From Onchocerca lupi (Eukaryota; Nematoda; Chromadorea; Rhabditida; Onchocercidae): a stretch of DNA of 64,000 nucleotides. Both the position numbers and the translations under genes were made by a program. A model generated the notes under the pieces. The model was given only the letters and a program-made list of their open reading frames with translations, did not search any database and was not told the origin of the DNA. Positions 40,265 to 52,016 of the stretch are shown in pieces. Within the stretch, counting starts at the first letter, position 1. The number at the start of each line of letters is the position of its first letter. The stretch covers positions 16,264-80,263 of the forward strand of contig JAOVVO010000368.1 in assembly GCA_028564675.1 (NCBI GenBank). Direction: 5' to 3'.

Positions 40265-42018
40265 AATTTCGTCCATCATATTGTATTCACATTTTATCAC
40301 TATCATGAAACACTTTTTTTGTAATGTACACTACTTCAAGAATTTCAACTCCGGTCTTCAGCTTTTTTTTCCTGAAATCTTCATAATGTGTAGATGGTGA
40401 TTGCTTTTAAATTGCCTCTTGAACGGTTCATTTTGGAAAAAATTCTAGATAATGGAATAATCAAGGTTTATAAGATTGATTTAGTTGAACATGTAAATTT
40501 GACTTTTTTAATGAGACGAAGATTTTGGATACTTGTTATTTAGCTGAGGTTCATTTTACTTCTAACTTTTAACACATGACGTCTTTTGTTGTTAAAAGTG
40601 CATCATTTCCCGATTTGGTCTTTAAATTTGAGTATTCTCGGCTTATCTTTTGTTAATACAGCGATGCGTTAAACATAACCAAACCTGGTGAGCAGTATTT
40701 GTGGAAAACTTGGAGTGCTCAGCATATGTTTATCCTCTCATCCATCTTGAGAATGATTTGCTTAGTTGTTCATTAAGATAAACGCAGGAATCGAGCATGA
40801 CGCAAATCAAAATATACATTCAGCATTGAATAAATTAAGTTGTTATTATTATGTGCAGAGAAATTCGTAGTCTCTTAGATCATGAGCATGCTGATGCTAC
40901 TGCACTTATTAAGTATAGTCGCGCATAAATTCTCAAATAACGAAGTATGTTCGATTTCCATGTTGGAGTGGTTAAATTAAGGTATATATTTGAGTGTATT
41001 GAAGAAGCGCTAAAGATAAAGAATTTTAAACCATTATTCCTAATTTTATTTTGGTTATACCTTGTGTCTTCCATTCTTGTTTTTTCTTTTTTTGTCGCGA
41101 CTTCCTTTTTTAAATAGACTAACTGTATTGGGACTTTTCCACTATCCCTTCAGAATCGCTAACTGATCTGTTTTCAGTTTAATTCTTTGTGTAGCAGTAA
41201 TATTATTCTGTGGAATTTAGAGGAGACTGCAGACATAGCCCGATGTGACAACAGCATGGAATTGGTTCCAATGTCTCGCGGCTTGAGATAAGGTCGACAC
41301 TTAGTAGCAAACTCGTGGTATTTCATTATTGAATGAAAAATTGAAAGTGACCGGGAGTTCGCTCTCTCTCCTTCAAATCAACACAAAAGGAGAATAGGTT
41401 TATCCATATGAGGTTGTTTTTTCCCTACTTCAATAACGACTTTTTTCTGAAGACCGATTTTCGTCGCTTTTGCCTATTTCGTTTTGGTATTATTGATGCT
41501 ACATTTTCGTTCTTTCACTTTTGCGTCATTTAAAATTTTTTGCGAAAAGATTTGATGTTAACCCCAGGCGTTTGTTCATCGTACCATTCTTGTATATTCT
41601 AACAATAAATTTCTCGATTTCTATTCTTTGATAATACACAAACAAATTAAGCCTGAACTCACATTCCACTCGATATGGAGATCTTCGGGTATTCAGAAGT
41701 TCGGCGAGTTGCATATGAGATAACCTGTTAAAAGTTAAATGCAACGAAAGATTCACCCTGTGAACTTAGCTGGAGAATTACTTGCTCATTATCAAATCAG
41801 GATGTGGTACTACCACCCATGGTCCGTGATATTGTGTAGACTACATTTCCATGCTATGTAAGAAAATGGATGCACGGCTGTCTTTATGTTAGGTAGATGC
41901 GTGTTTGAATGATTGAGAGTTTTAGACATATTTGGGATATATTCTTCAACAGTCATGCATGACTATTCAATATTGTATTCCATCTGTATTTAATTAATTA
42001 AAAAATTTAAACCTTCAG
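40265..42018. other. region between dct-1 homologue and cccp-1, with two exon-like open segments
   Basis: Mostly AT-rich. Two open segments follow good acceptor signals: one at about 40662-40776 (after TTAATACAG) and one at about 40860-40928 (after TATGTGCAG, reading EIRSLLDHEHADATALIKYS). Both are phase-compatible with the fifth exon of the BNIP3 homologue, so either could be an alternative last exon; the second could instead be an upstream exon of cccp-1. Neither is supported enough to call. Confidence 0.35.
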
Positions 42019-42059
42019 AAGCTGAATTCCTTGACCGCAGTCATTTTTTGGCATATCGA

Positions 42060-45000
42060 ATGGTGATACAAATGCTAGGTTCAGCTTCAATCACTCGAAC
42101 TTCGGAAATAGAAATAACGGATGATTCCAAAAATGATATCTTGGACTGTTCTGAAAAAATGAATGAACTGGAGGATGACTTTGTAACACAAAAACAATTT
42201 GAAAAAACATTGGAAGTGCAAGGGAGTAGTGAAGAAAAGGTTAATAAAATGTGCTTTTTGTTATTTTAAGTCATTTCATGCAAATGTATGAATAATGAAT
42301 GCCGAGAGAATTATAGCCTTCGTCAAGATCCATTGCGGCAGGAAGTGTGACGGAAAATAAGCTGGAAAAGTTTGCTTTATTGTACGACAAATATAACATA
42401 CAGTGCAATGAATTAGAAAGGTTATCTTTTCACTGAGTAAATGAGATCAAGATTTTGCCGTCACCACAAATTGTATCTTGGTTCTCTAAAGATTTCGGAG
42501 GTATTGAAAAGTTTTTCAGTTCTTCATCCATATAACTCATAAAAATTCATTTTTTCTTACTACTTAAGGTGACTTGATTTGTGAATTGCTTTTCATTTGT
42601 TTTAACCACTTTTTCGGCCTTAGATCGACTAGTTAGGCTTCATACAATTAATCTAGGAGATTTAAACCTAATCTTAAATTGTCGGTTTTCAGATTAAAAA
42701 AAGCAAATAGTGAACTGAAAGAACAGTTGGAGAAAGTGAGACAAGAATATGACACTTGTCGAAGGTTTTCTTTTCCATCTAACATAAAATACTCTGTGAT
42801 TTACCTTTTCAAAAATTTGGATTTGTCTGGAAAAAATTTTTTGACTGTTTAATATTTTACATTCGTGATATAATTTCTTATATTTCGTATAATCTTTGCA
42901 GTGACTTTTCTGCTTACCGTGAAGATTCGGAGCATCGAATAATGGATATGGAATTACAATTGAAGATGACTACTCAGCATATCGAGACACGTGAGAAGTA
43001 TTACCAACAGCGGATAAAACAGAATGGTGCGAAATGGGACCAGAAATTTGTGCAGGCATGTTAAGCAGCTTTTTATTCCTTTTAAAACCAGTTTGAGCGA
43101 AGAAATTTCAATTTGTATGATATATTTAAAGAAATGACGGTGGATATTTGGCTTTGCTTTATTTTTTGTTGCATTCTTTGATTGAAAAAAAAGATTAAAG
43201 TTTTGCTTGGATCTTTTTAATACTTATTCTTGCATAAAAAATTTGCAACCTTATTAAAAGTTTTTTTAATAGAACACATTATGTTGTTTACTAAATTTTT
43301 CCGTAGTATATTTTTGAATGCAGCTGCTGAAAAGGACAGAAGCAGTCGAAAAAGAAAAGAATGATGCTGTATGCCGATATGCGGCGAAAGAAGCGCAGCT
43401 AATGCGTTTACAAAAGCAGATAGAAGAACTTGAAGCACAAGTACATTTCATATTAGTATTTTTAGGAATACTTGTATTGCATATTTTCCTGCTATTCAAA
43501 AAAAACTTTTCGACGCAGAAAAATGTGCAATAATATGCAGAAAAGCTTTTCGAAGTTTACAATAATAATCAATGAATAGCGGGAAAAAAGACAGTTCGTC
43601 CTTCTTGCATACTTGCAATATTGGAAATTTTCTGTAGAGTTTTAAAGTATCGTATTTCTGTATTTTCAAGATTTTGTTTCAAAACTGCAACATATCCATT
43701 CCCCAAGACTCCAGTACAGTGGAACATTTTTACTTTTTTTTTTTTCAGTTTTGTCATCAAAATTATATTAAACTGATTGTTTGGTTACATAATTATACGG
43801 GTAAAAGCTCTTAAGTGTTTCGACGTTACTTTTGCAATTTTTTTTTTTTCGTTGCAGAAAAATATGCTGTCAGCAGAGAAAAATACTTTGCAGAAGAGCA
43901 CTCAGTTTGAATACGTGCAAAATATGGTAGGTCTCAGAATCTTATCGGTAGGAAAAAATGATCTTTTCTCAAAGAATCTTCTATTTACATATGTTCACCG
44001 AGTGGAAGCAAAATATAGTGAAAAAAAAAAAATGTAGGGTGAGTCTAGCTTATGTAAAATTTCTCAAGATTTTCCGCAGCTTTTAATTAGATTTCGTAGA
44101 ATTCTGAGAGTTCTTGGACTTATTCCTTGCCATCAGTTTTGTTTTTAGAGTCATTCACTAGCAGAAATGGAACGGCAATTAGCACTCGAAAAGAAGTCTA
44201 GTAAGGAACGTGAGGAGCAGCATAAAATGACTGTCAAACATTTAGAAGTTAGTCTTTCATTTGGAGTTCTAGATTTCTCATTGTTTAGAGTGTCAATTTT
44301 TTTGACCATTTTTCTTCATGATTTACTTTAAAAACTTCTGCTTTTAAGTATGTCACATGAGAAAAATGAATTTTCACTTTCCGTTGAGTCTTATTTCGAT
44401 TTTTAACGAGTAAATTAAATCTATCCAAATATAATAACTGCGAAGCGACTCTATAGGAACAATGACTATTGTTCTTATTGAGTAGAGAAACGATCTTACC
44501 TTTTTTATCTTTTTAGGCTAGTCAAACGATACTTACAGAATTGCGCTCTCGTTTAGAATCCGCACAGTCTCAGATAACAACAGAACAAATGGAGAAAGAG
44601 GAATGTCAGGATAGACTGAGAAAAATACAAGCAATTTTGAAGGTTTATTTCTAGTTTGATCTTGTTATGTGTCTGTATTTGCAATAGATGTCTTCTGAAT
44701 TCGAAAAATATTTGGCAGATCGATTTTCTGGGCAGGTTCTATGAACAACTTGAAGTTGCTCAAAAACATCTGAAGTTGAATTTTGCATTATTTTTGGCTT
44801 ATGTTGTCTTAATTTTTTCCCTTCATTGTGCGAGATTTATGGTTTAATAAGCTATGATAATTGAGAATAGAGGTATTTTAAAGACTGGTAATCTGTTATT
44901 TGAAAGATATGTATATCAACTGCAGACAACAGAAAGACGGTGTGCCGAAGAAGTGGATGTTGCGAATAAGAAAGCGAGCAGTCAGGAAAAACTATACTAC

Positions 45001-48000
45001 AATGCATGCAATGAGTTATCTTCTCTTAGGTGAGACTGAAACCGATTTGTCGTGAAGCAGATGCATGTAGCCGATACTTCTATAAACAAGTAAATAACAA
45101 GATATGGCGAAGTGAATTTAGGAACGATCCTTAATTGCAGATCACAGAATTCAGTCCTCTCCGAACGCATCGATCACCTTGTACAAGCAAACGCTCAGTT
45201 GATGGAAGAACATCGACAAACAAGTCGGGAACTGGAACAAGTCAATCAAAATCATCAAATTGCTTTGAAAAATTTAGAATCTCTGAAGGGAATACAAATA
45301 CAATTCAATAGGCTTGTTTTATATGGATTTTACCATATTAAAAACTTTAAACTTCTGAGACTTGAAATTCGGCTCAATTACAGCGTGAACTTGTGCAAAT
45401 TTCATCCTTTTTTGCAGTAGTTTGCGTCGTGCTGAGCTAGCAGAGATTGCAGCAATGAACGCAGCCGCAGAACGTGATCAAGCAGAAGCGGAAGCGGCGA
45501 AATGTAGGAAAGAGACAGAGCGGGTGCTCGGCCTCAATGAACGGTTAACTGATAAGAATTCTTCATTAATTTCACAACAAGAAATGCTTAAATGCAAGGT
45601 TTGATTTGTATTTTTTGCAAAATTCAGCAGTCATTGTGTATTTTTAAATCTTAGATTGTCCAATTTACTTAGGTTTATATTTCATCGTGAATATATTTAT
45701 GATTGAAATTTTGACATTTCTTAACATATCAAGTATGTTAGATTTGAGACTTAGATTTGTCACGCTTTCAAATTTAGTTTAAATTTCGTTGTATTCATTT
45801 CGTTTTCATTTCCAGAACTTGGAGCTAAATCAGCAGGTGGAAACATTGAAATCTTCTGTGTCGACATATGAAAAACATGTTGTCGAGTTGGATCGCAAAC
45901 TAGAATTGTTAAAAGTTGATAATTCTGCAGAAATTGGAATGTTACAGCAGCAAATTGACACCAAAACTGCTAAAGGTGCTTTTGTTATTTTTAGGATTTC
46001 CTTCATTACCCTTCGGTGCTACCAATTAAACTGGATTAGAAAATGTATAAAGAAATCTAATCTTGAAAATGAGATGTGCAACTTTGTTATTTGTAAATCT
46101 TTGGATTTATAGAGCAGAAGTTGAATGCAGTAATTAATGAATTGCGTAATGAACAAGAAATACTGAGGAGAAAGAATTCAAATTTTCTGAAGGTTGTTTT
46201 TTGTGAAAAATTTTACAAGTGAATTTTTAGTAAGAATATATTAAAATAAATTTATGTTTAACCCTTGCAGATGAATGATTGTATGATTGTTACAGGACTT
46301 ACGCGCTGAAGTGCAGTATTTACGTAAATTGCAATCTCGGATCCCAAATTTATCCCCACCAAATGCATCTGTAGAAGATAACTTGTTATTCACTGTGCTA
46401 CCTAACGGTAGAAGTATTTTTCATTTTTTAAGTCTTAAAAATTTTTCGAATGTTTAATGTAGTCGATTTATGCTATGAAAAAAGACTTGAATATTCAAAT
46501 CTTCCGGAACTGCATCATCATTTGCAGGTTCAGTAGCGAAGGATAATCCATCGACTTCGTCACGAGCATCATCGATTGCATCATCCACTGATATTTATTC
46601 ATTGACTACTAGTTATAATACTATTTTAGTCAGTCGGACTGCTGCTCATCAGAAGAAATCTCAACAGTTCGTAGTATCATCATCGTCAGATGAAGCAAGT
46701 AAGTTGGTACAATTATGCTGTAACATGTCTTTTTTATAGATTTGTCCCTTTTTTGTGCTTCTTTCACACACTTTCATGAAAAGTGCATTAAAAACTAGAT
46801 TGATTTGAAATCCGAAGAACTAGTTTTTGTTTCAGATCATGTACAACAGCAAATGATTGAAAAGATAGTGAAGCTGCAACGGCAATTGGCTAGACGACAA
46901 GATAAAATAGAATTTTTGGAAGAACATGTTCAGCAATGCACGCAAGAACTACTGAAGAAAACAAAGTACGGGATTTATGCCTTTTTATTTGCTAAGGGAG
47001 GAGAAAGAAATAAAGAAGAATGTTTTTTCTTTCCAATAATTTTTTTAGGCTTGATAAGATATACCCATCGTGATTTTAGGGTTTAATTTTGTAGTATAGG
47101 AAATTCTTCATATGACATAACTTTACCACAGTCAGTATCTTGATTAGTACTAATAGTGGGATTACGACTCTGAGTTTTTTATCAAGATTTTATATTCCTG
47201 ACTCTGGTATTGTTTGATTCATACTTTCAGAATTATTCAAAATTACGCACTGCGGGAGGAGGCAGCTCTGTTGTTACCAGAGAGTGACTTGAATAAGGTA
47301 AGACTCTGTTGTTTTGTTATTGTATTCCTCTTTAATCTAAGAATCGTTATCTATTTATGAAGTAGATTTTTGGCAACTAGTAATTTCGAATGCAGCTGTT
47401 GGAAATTTGTGAAGTCACTGAAGTAAGTTAGTTATGTTGTGTTTATTTCTCTTAGCCGCGAATTCAAAGAAGAATGATTTAGGAAGAATGTTGATTTCCT
47501 ATGCTGAAAATATATATTTGAATGTAGGATTGAGATTAGAGGCTTTTTTGATTGTTTCTCATTTGAAAATGAGGTTTTTTTTTCTAACGCAGAAGATAAA
47601 AAGATGTATACGATGTATGGGGTAAAAAGACCCTTTGGTGCTGCATAGCGTTTTAAATATTTTACAAAAAAAGTAACGCATGAAATTTTTCCAGAGCATT
47701 AGAATATGGATAGAAAATTATGTTAATGCTCTTTTCGTATTTTATTGTGTATTCCGTTTGTTCATTATTTCGCATGTCTTATGCTGATAGATTATATTGG
47801 GAACAGCAGTAGAGGTTTAATTATGGTTGAAATAGTTGTGTTGACATTGCCGGTTTGATTACTTCAGGAAAAACTTTCTATCTGCATGAAATTACCAGAT
47901 TATACATAGTTTGTTTTTAATTTCGTTTTATTTGTCGAAGTGATTGAGGACTTTTACAGATACTACGTGGACCCAGTGGTAGTTGCAGTACTTCATCATC

Positions 48001-48298
48001 TTTAATAGGAAACTTGTTTGCAAGCAGTGCAAATGGCGGCTCTGGAAAGTCTGAATTGAAGTTTGTAATGGAAGTAAATTCACGCCTACAAGCTGTGCTG
48101 GAAGATGCACTGCATAAAAATATCACACTTACGGTAAGATAATTCATAAGAATATGTGGCTGTAAATTATATTGGTTTAAATGATCAGTGGAAAATTAAG
48201 TGAGTACTATTTTATAGAATAACATCGACATTATGGGTAAGGAAATCTCTCGATTATCACGCGAAAATCGACAACTGGCGCTTTCCAAAACTATGTAA
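42060..48298 (+). CDS. cccp-1: coiled-coil protein CCDC186 homologue (dense-core vesicle biogenesis)
   Basis: Golgi/endosomal coiled-coil protein that in C. elegans acts with RAB-2 and the EARP complex in dense-core vesicle maturation. Twenty exons: 42060-42239, 42317-42420, 42693-42764, 42902-43055, 43324-43440, 43858-43926, 44149-44247, 44517-44642, 44926-45029, 45141-45311, 45418-45598, 45816-45975, 46113-46192, 46296-46407, 46528-46698, 46836-46965, 47231-47297, 47396-47422, 47960-48133, 48218-48298; about 792 residues. Nearly the whole protein is heptad-like coiled coil, broken by a Ser-rich segment (exon 15). The C-terminal block starting HVQQQMIEKIVKLQRQLARR and containing NSRLQAVLEDALHKNITL is diagnostic of CCDC186. 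Introns 4 (CAG|GCATGT) and 10 (ATAG|GCTTGT) appear to have GC donors. Exon 18 is a 27-nt in-frame microexon. The start is uncertain: the frame is open back to the acceptor at 42018. Confidence 0.9.
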
Positions 48299-48576
48299 CA
48301 ATTCTGCAAAAAAAGAAAAAAAAACTATATAAAACTATGTAAAAATCTATGTAAAACTAGTTTTTCAGAAATTGAATTAACAAAAAACGTTTCTAGGAAC
48401 TTTTAATTTAAAAAAATAAAGAAAAAATTGCAGATTTAGCACATTTATGAAATGCAGGCAAATCATTTAATAATTTATTTTCTCTCGTTCGGTACTTTGT
48501 TCTTTTCCAGTGATTGGTACTAATTTTTGAGCTAAGAAGTAGAAATTTGCTACTAGTTTTTATTCATTTACCAGCA

Positions 48577-49198
48577 TAACATCACAGGAAATAAACACTA
48601 GCAGAATTTTTAGAGAAATGCAAAAAAGCAATAAGCAATACAAAGTACATATAGAGCACAAAGGCCAGAATGATGGAACTCCTTTTTTTTTTTTTTTTTT
48701 TAAGAAAACGAAGTATTGTTTTAATAGTTTTCGATTAAATAAATTTCTGCTTGTGTGAGAAATGATTGTGTGAATCAACTTCGCATGCAATTTTTAATCT
48801 TTCTGTGGAAAGATTGAAGTTCCAGAAATATATTTCTTTCCCAGTTTTTTCCTAATTCGAAGTAAAAGTTTCTGAAATCCTAAAATTGCAGTTTTAAGGT
48901 TTCAGAAACTTTCACTTCGAATAGAAAAAACTGGCGAAGAAATATGTTTCTGAAACTTCAGTTTTTCCACAAAAATTAAAAGAAAGATCAAAAGTTGCAT
49001 GCAAAGTTGGTTCACACAGTCATTTCTCATACAAATAGAAATTTGTTTAATCGAAAACTATTAAAATGATAGTTCGTTTTCTGGAAAAAAAAAGGAGTTC
49101 CATAATTCTGGCCTTTTTGCTCTATGATATTTTGTGTTGCTTATTGCTTCTTTGCATTTCTGTAAAAATTCTCGTGCTGTTTATTTCCTGTGATGTTA
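48577..49198. mobile_element. 622-bp foldback element (MITE-like, TA-flanked)
   Basis: Two arms of about 310 bp are imperfect reverse complements meeting with almost no spacer near 48888. The ends read TA|ACATCACAGGAAATAAACA and the reverse complement of this followed by TA, so the termini are inverted repeats starting ACATCACAGG flanked by TA, the target duplicated by Tc1/mariner-type elements. Matching blocks include AATAGTTTTCGATTAAA and AAGTTTCTGAAA in both arms. There is no transposase. It lies 279 bp downstream of the cccp-1 stop codon; a read-through transcript would form a long double-stranded hairpin. Confidence 0.85.
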
Positions 49199-52004
49199 GA
49201 ATTAATTGCTATTTTGCAGTTTGCGTAAACATGTTTTTGTGATGTAATATTGTGTTTATTAACATATGTTTTGTTTATTCATATATTCATTTGCACATAA
49301 ATATTTTGCTATCACTGGAAAATATACACATTCTCATCACTGAGTCAAATCATTGAGTTAAGTCGTGTCTGAAATTTAATAGATAGAAAGATGTAAATGT
49401 TCTTGCAGAATCAATTTTCGACTTTTCAGACATTGTGTACATTTGAAAATTTCTTTAAGCTTTAAGTACTTGGAGTAATCAGGCCAAATAACCGTAGATT
49501 TGAGCCAACAATGACAACTTTTGGTTTCAAGAGATTTTAATCAATTTAGGAGACAAGTGAAGCATTTGATGACAGTATGAAAGTAAGAAAAGTGTGTATC
49601 CTGTTTTATTTTTGGGAAATTAAAATTGTTGAAATGTTTGAAGTGCAAAGTGGAGTAGTGTTCTTTGGCGAATTGTTCTGAAGGTGCGCAAAATTAATAT
49701 CGAATTCGATGTTTATGGTGCCGGATGTTCGCGAAAAATGCTTTTTTTTCGTGGTTTAGATTGAATTGCTGCTATTCGCTCAGGCTGTTACTGTGCTTAC
49801 TAAAAGAGAAAGACTGTAGCAGCCGTCCCAGGTACGTCTGTTAGGAAGTTGCATTGTAACTACATGGTGTTCAATGACAGCTTTCCTAAACCGTCTTCCA
49901 GAAATTTCTGTCACCGGTTACTCCAATTTCCATCAGAATACTTTATCCACTTTGATCTAAAGAAAAAGTTACTTGTCGTTGAACTCTATTTCCCTATAGT
50001 ACTGATATCCCAACACCTATGGCAAGGTCCTACCTAGTATGCTGTCAATCTACTGAATTGAAAAATTCCGAAAATCACGATATAATATAAAAAGCGAGTC
50101 ATTTTGCATTTACTGTTCAGTATAATGTAACACGTTTCCATTAAATTTCACTGTAATTAGTGTAATATTTAGTATCCAGTTTGGGAAAAAAAAGAAAAAA
50201 CAATATGCTTGTATTGGTAAAGAAATTTATGACTCCGAATATTTTTTTTTCAAGCACAGTAGTCTTCAATGCTTATTACTAAAATATTAAAAGTATTCGA
50301 CATTTTGAAATATTCGAAAGAGTATAGTTAGATGCTACGGCAAAGATGTTAAGTGATGGAAGTGAAGTAACTCGAGCAAAGGTGAATTATACGCCATTTA
50401 GTACTAGATTCAATCAAAAAAGTGGTAAAATTTGAGAAGCTTTGTAATAAATAGTATGCAGGAAATTAGTACAGCAATTAGAAGACATCGATGAAAGCTG
50501 AAAATTTCTTTTTTTTTTTTCTTTCAAATGGTCCAATCAGTGGAACAGTCTTTTTGTCCATTTTTAATCAATCCATCAATTGTAATGTTAATCAATTTGA
50601 ATCAATTGCAATGTTTCACTATAATGATTTCTATATTTGGTTTATTAAGAGCTCAAAGACGACGCGTTATTTTATCAATTTAACAAAATGAGCATTTCTG
50701 AGGTTTCTGAGTTACGTGTTCGCTTCAGGCATCAAAAAGTAATAGATAATACAATTTAATGAAAGCATCAAAACAAAAAACCTTGCACTTTGCTATCTGG
50801 CTGCTGGGAATCTGGTTTGAATGCTAAAGAATCTAAAGACAAATCAGGTTGCCGAGAAGGATGTCAATCCAAAGAGACTAAAATACATAACTTGTTATTT
50901 TCAGAATCCTTTACTGCTTTCGCCAAGAAGTATGGTCATCCCACATCATCAAATGGTATGATCCATTAAGAAAAAAGAATCACTCAATACGGTTTTAAAG
51001 AAATGAATTAAGAAGTTTACATGGTTGATAATTGCCATACGACTGATTTGATCTTCTCAGGTCCCATGAGCCAAATAATGAAATTAAAAAACATCCATTA
51101 CTGTTATACGAAAAAGTGCAAAAACGAAAGACACTGCTGATATGATGAATATCGCCGGTATACGAAGTATCCGATGAATATCGAATTTTATAAGTCCTTC
51201 AATCATTCAAATATTTAGAACTGGAACTTCATGAGTGATTTTGTTGAAAATCTCGTCATTAGATTGATCCTGTTTTGTAGATCATTTTTAGGTTCTTTGA
51301 TATTCATTCGGAACTGAAGTTAACTGTCCCCGAATTCTCTTATTTTAACACTGATAACGAATCCAAAATGCATTAATCTAATTCCTTATCGGTTGTAAAA
51401 AAATACTTATCTGACTTTATTGATGTCTTCCTCATTACTTCTACGGCTTTCTGGCATTTTCATGATCTTGATAAAACATTTACAATTCTGTTGGTATCTT
51501 CATAGCTTGATGCTACCACTACTTTTACGGATTTAACAACGCAGAAACCAACACCAAAGATAATGTAGACTAAATGTAATGCTCCTCCAGACGACAACTT
51601 AGTACCTGACGTTATGTTGACAAGTAGTATTTAATGGACTAAGAGTGTGTCACTAATTTATCTCTCCTTGAGGTGACATTCATCTGAATGAATAAATGAA
51701 CTTAACCTACACTTTATCCCTGAAACATTCCACTCATTCCTGCCTTATCCATTATCCCACTTCAGCTAACAAGTAACAAAAGAGCTCTGGAATGCGCACT
51801 TTTTGCATCACGTGCGCATGGATCGGTTGATGCTAATCGCTTGTTCTTTTTTTCTGAATTCTTCAGGGGTGTTCTATGCTGCTGTGTTTATTGCAGGGGA
51901 CCTTTCACTTCAGATATTTCAATTTCCTTTAAAATTCCTAAAATTATATTCACACTGTTTTGTGACATTTTATCCTTCTTCAATTCCACAAACTTTCAAA
52001 AATT
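49199..52004. other. intergenic region, no gene recognised
   Basis: 2.8 kb between the foldback element and the histidine-phosphatase gene. An ATG-less open frame of about 58 codons at roughly 50796-50970 and short frames elsewhere show no recognisable family. No repeats beyond short poly-T/poly-A runs. Confidence 0.5.
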
Positions 52005-52016
52005 ACACTACCAGAA
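52005..52016 (+). promoter_or_regulatory. possible trans-splice acceptor of the histidine-phosphatase gene
   Basis: TTACACTACCAG ends at 52014, two nucleotides before the ATG at 52017. The tract is only moderately pyrimidine-rich, so the assignment rests mainly on position. Confidence 0.4.

Noticed and set aside
37926..48298. Operon of the BNIP3 homologue and cccp-1
   Set aside because: Same strand, but the 1.8-kb gap is far longer than typical nematode intercistronic spacers, and each gene has its own acceptor-like site near the start.
50796..50970. Cys/Lys-rich open frame with no ATG
   Set aside because: I considered a transposase remnant but could not recognise any motif, and flanking splice signals are absent.
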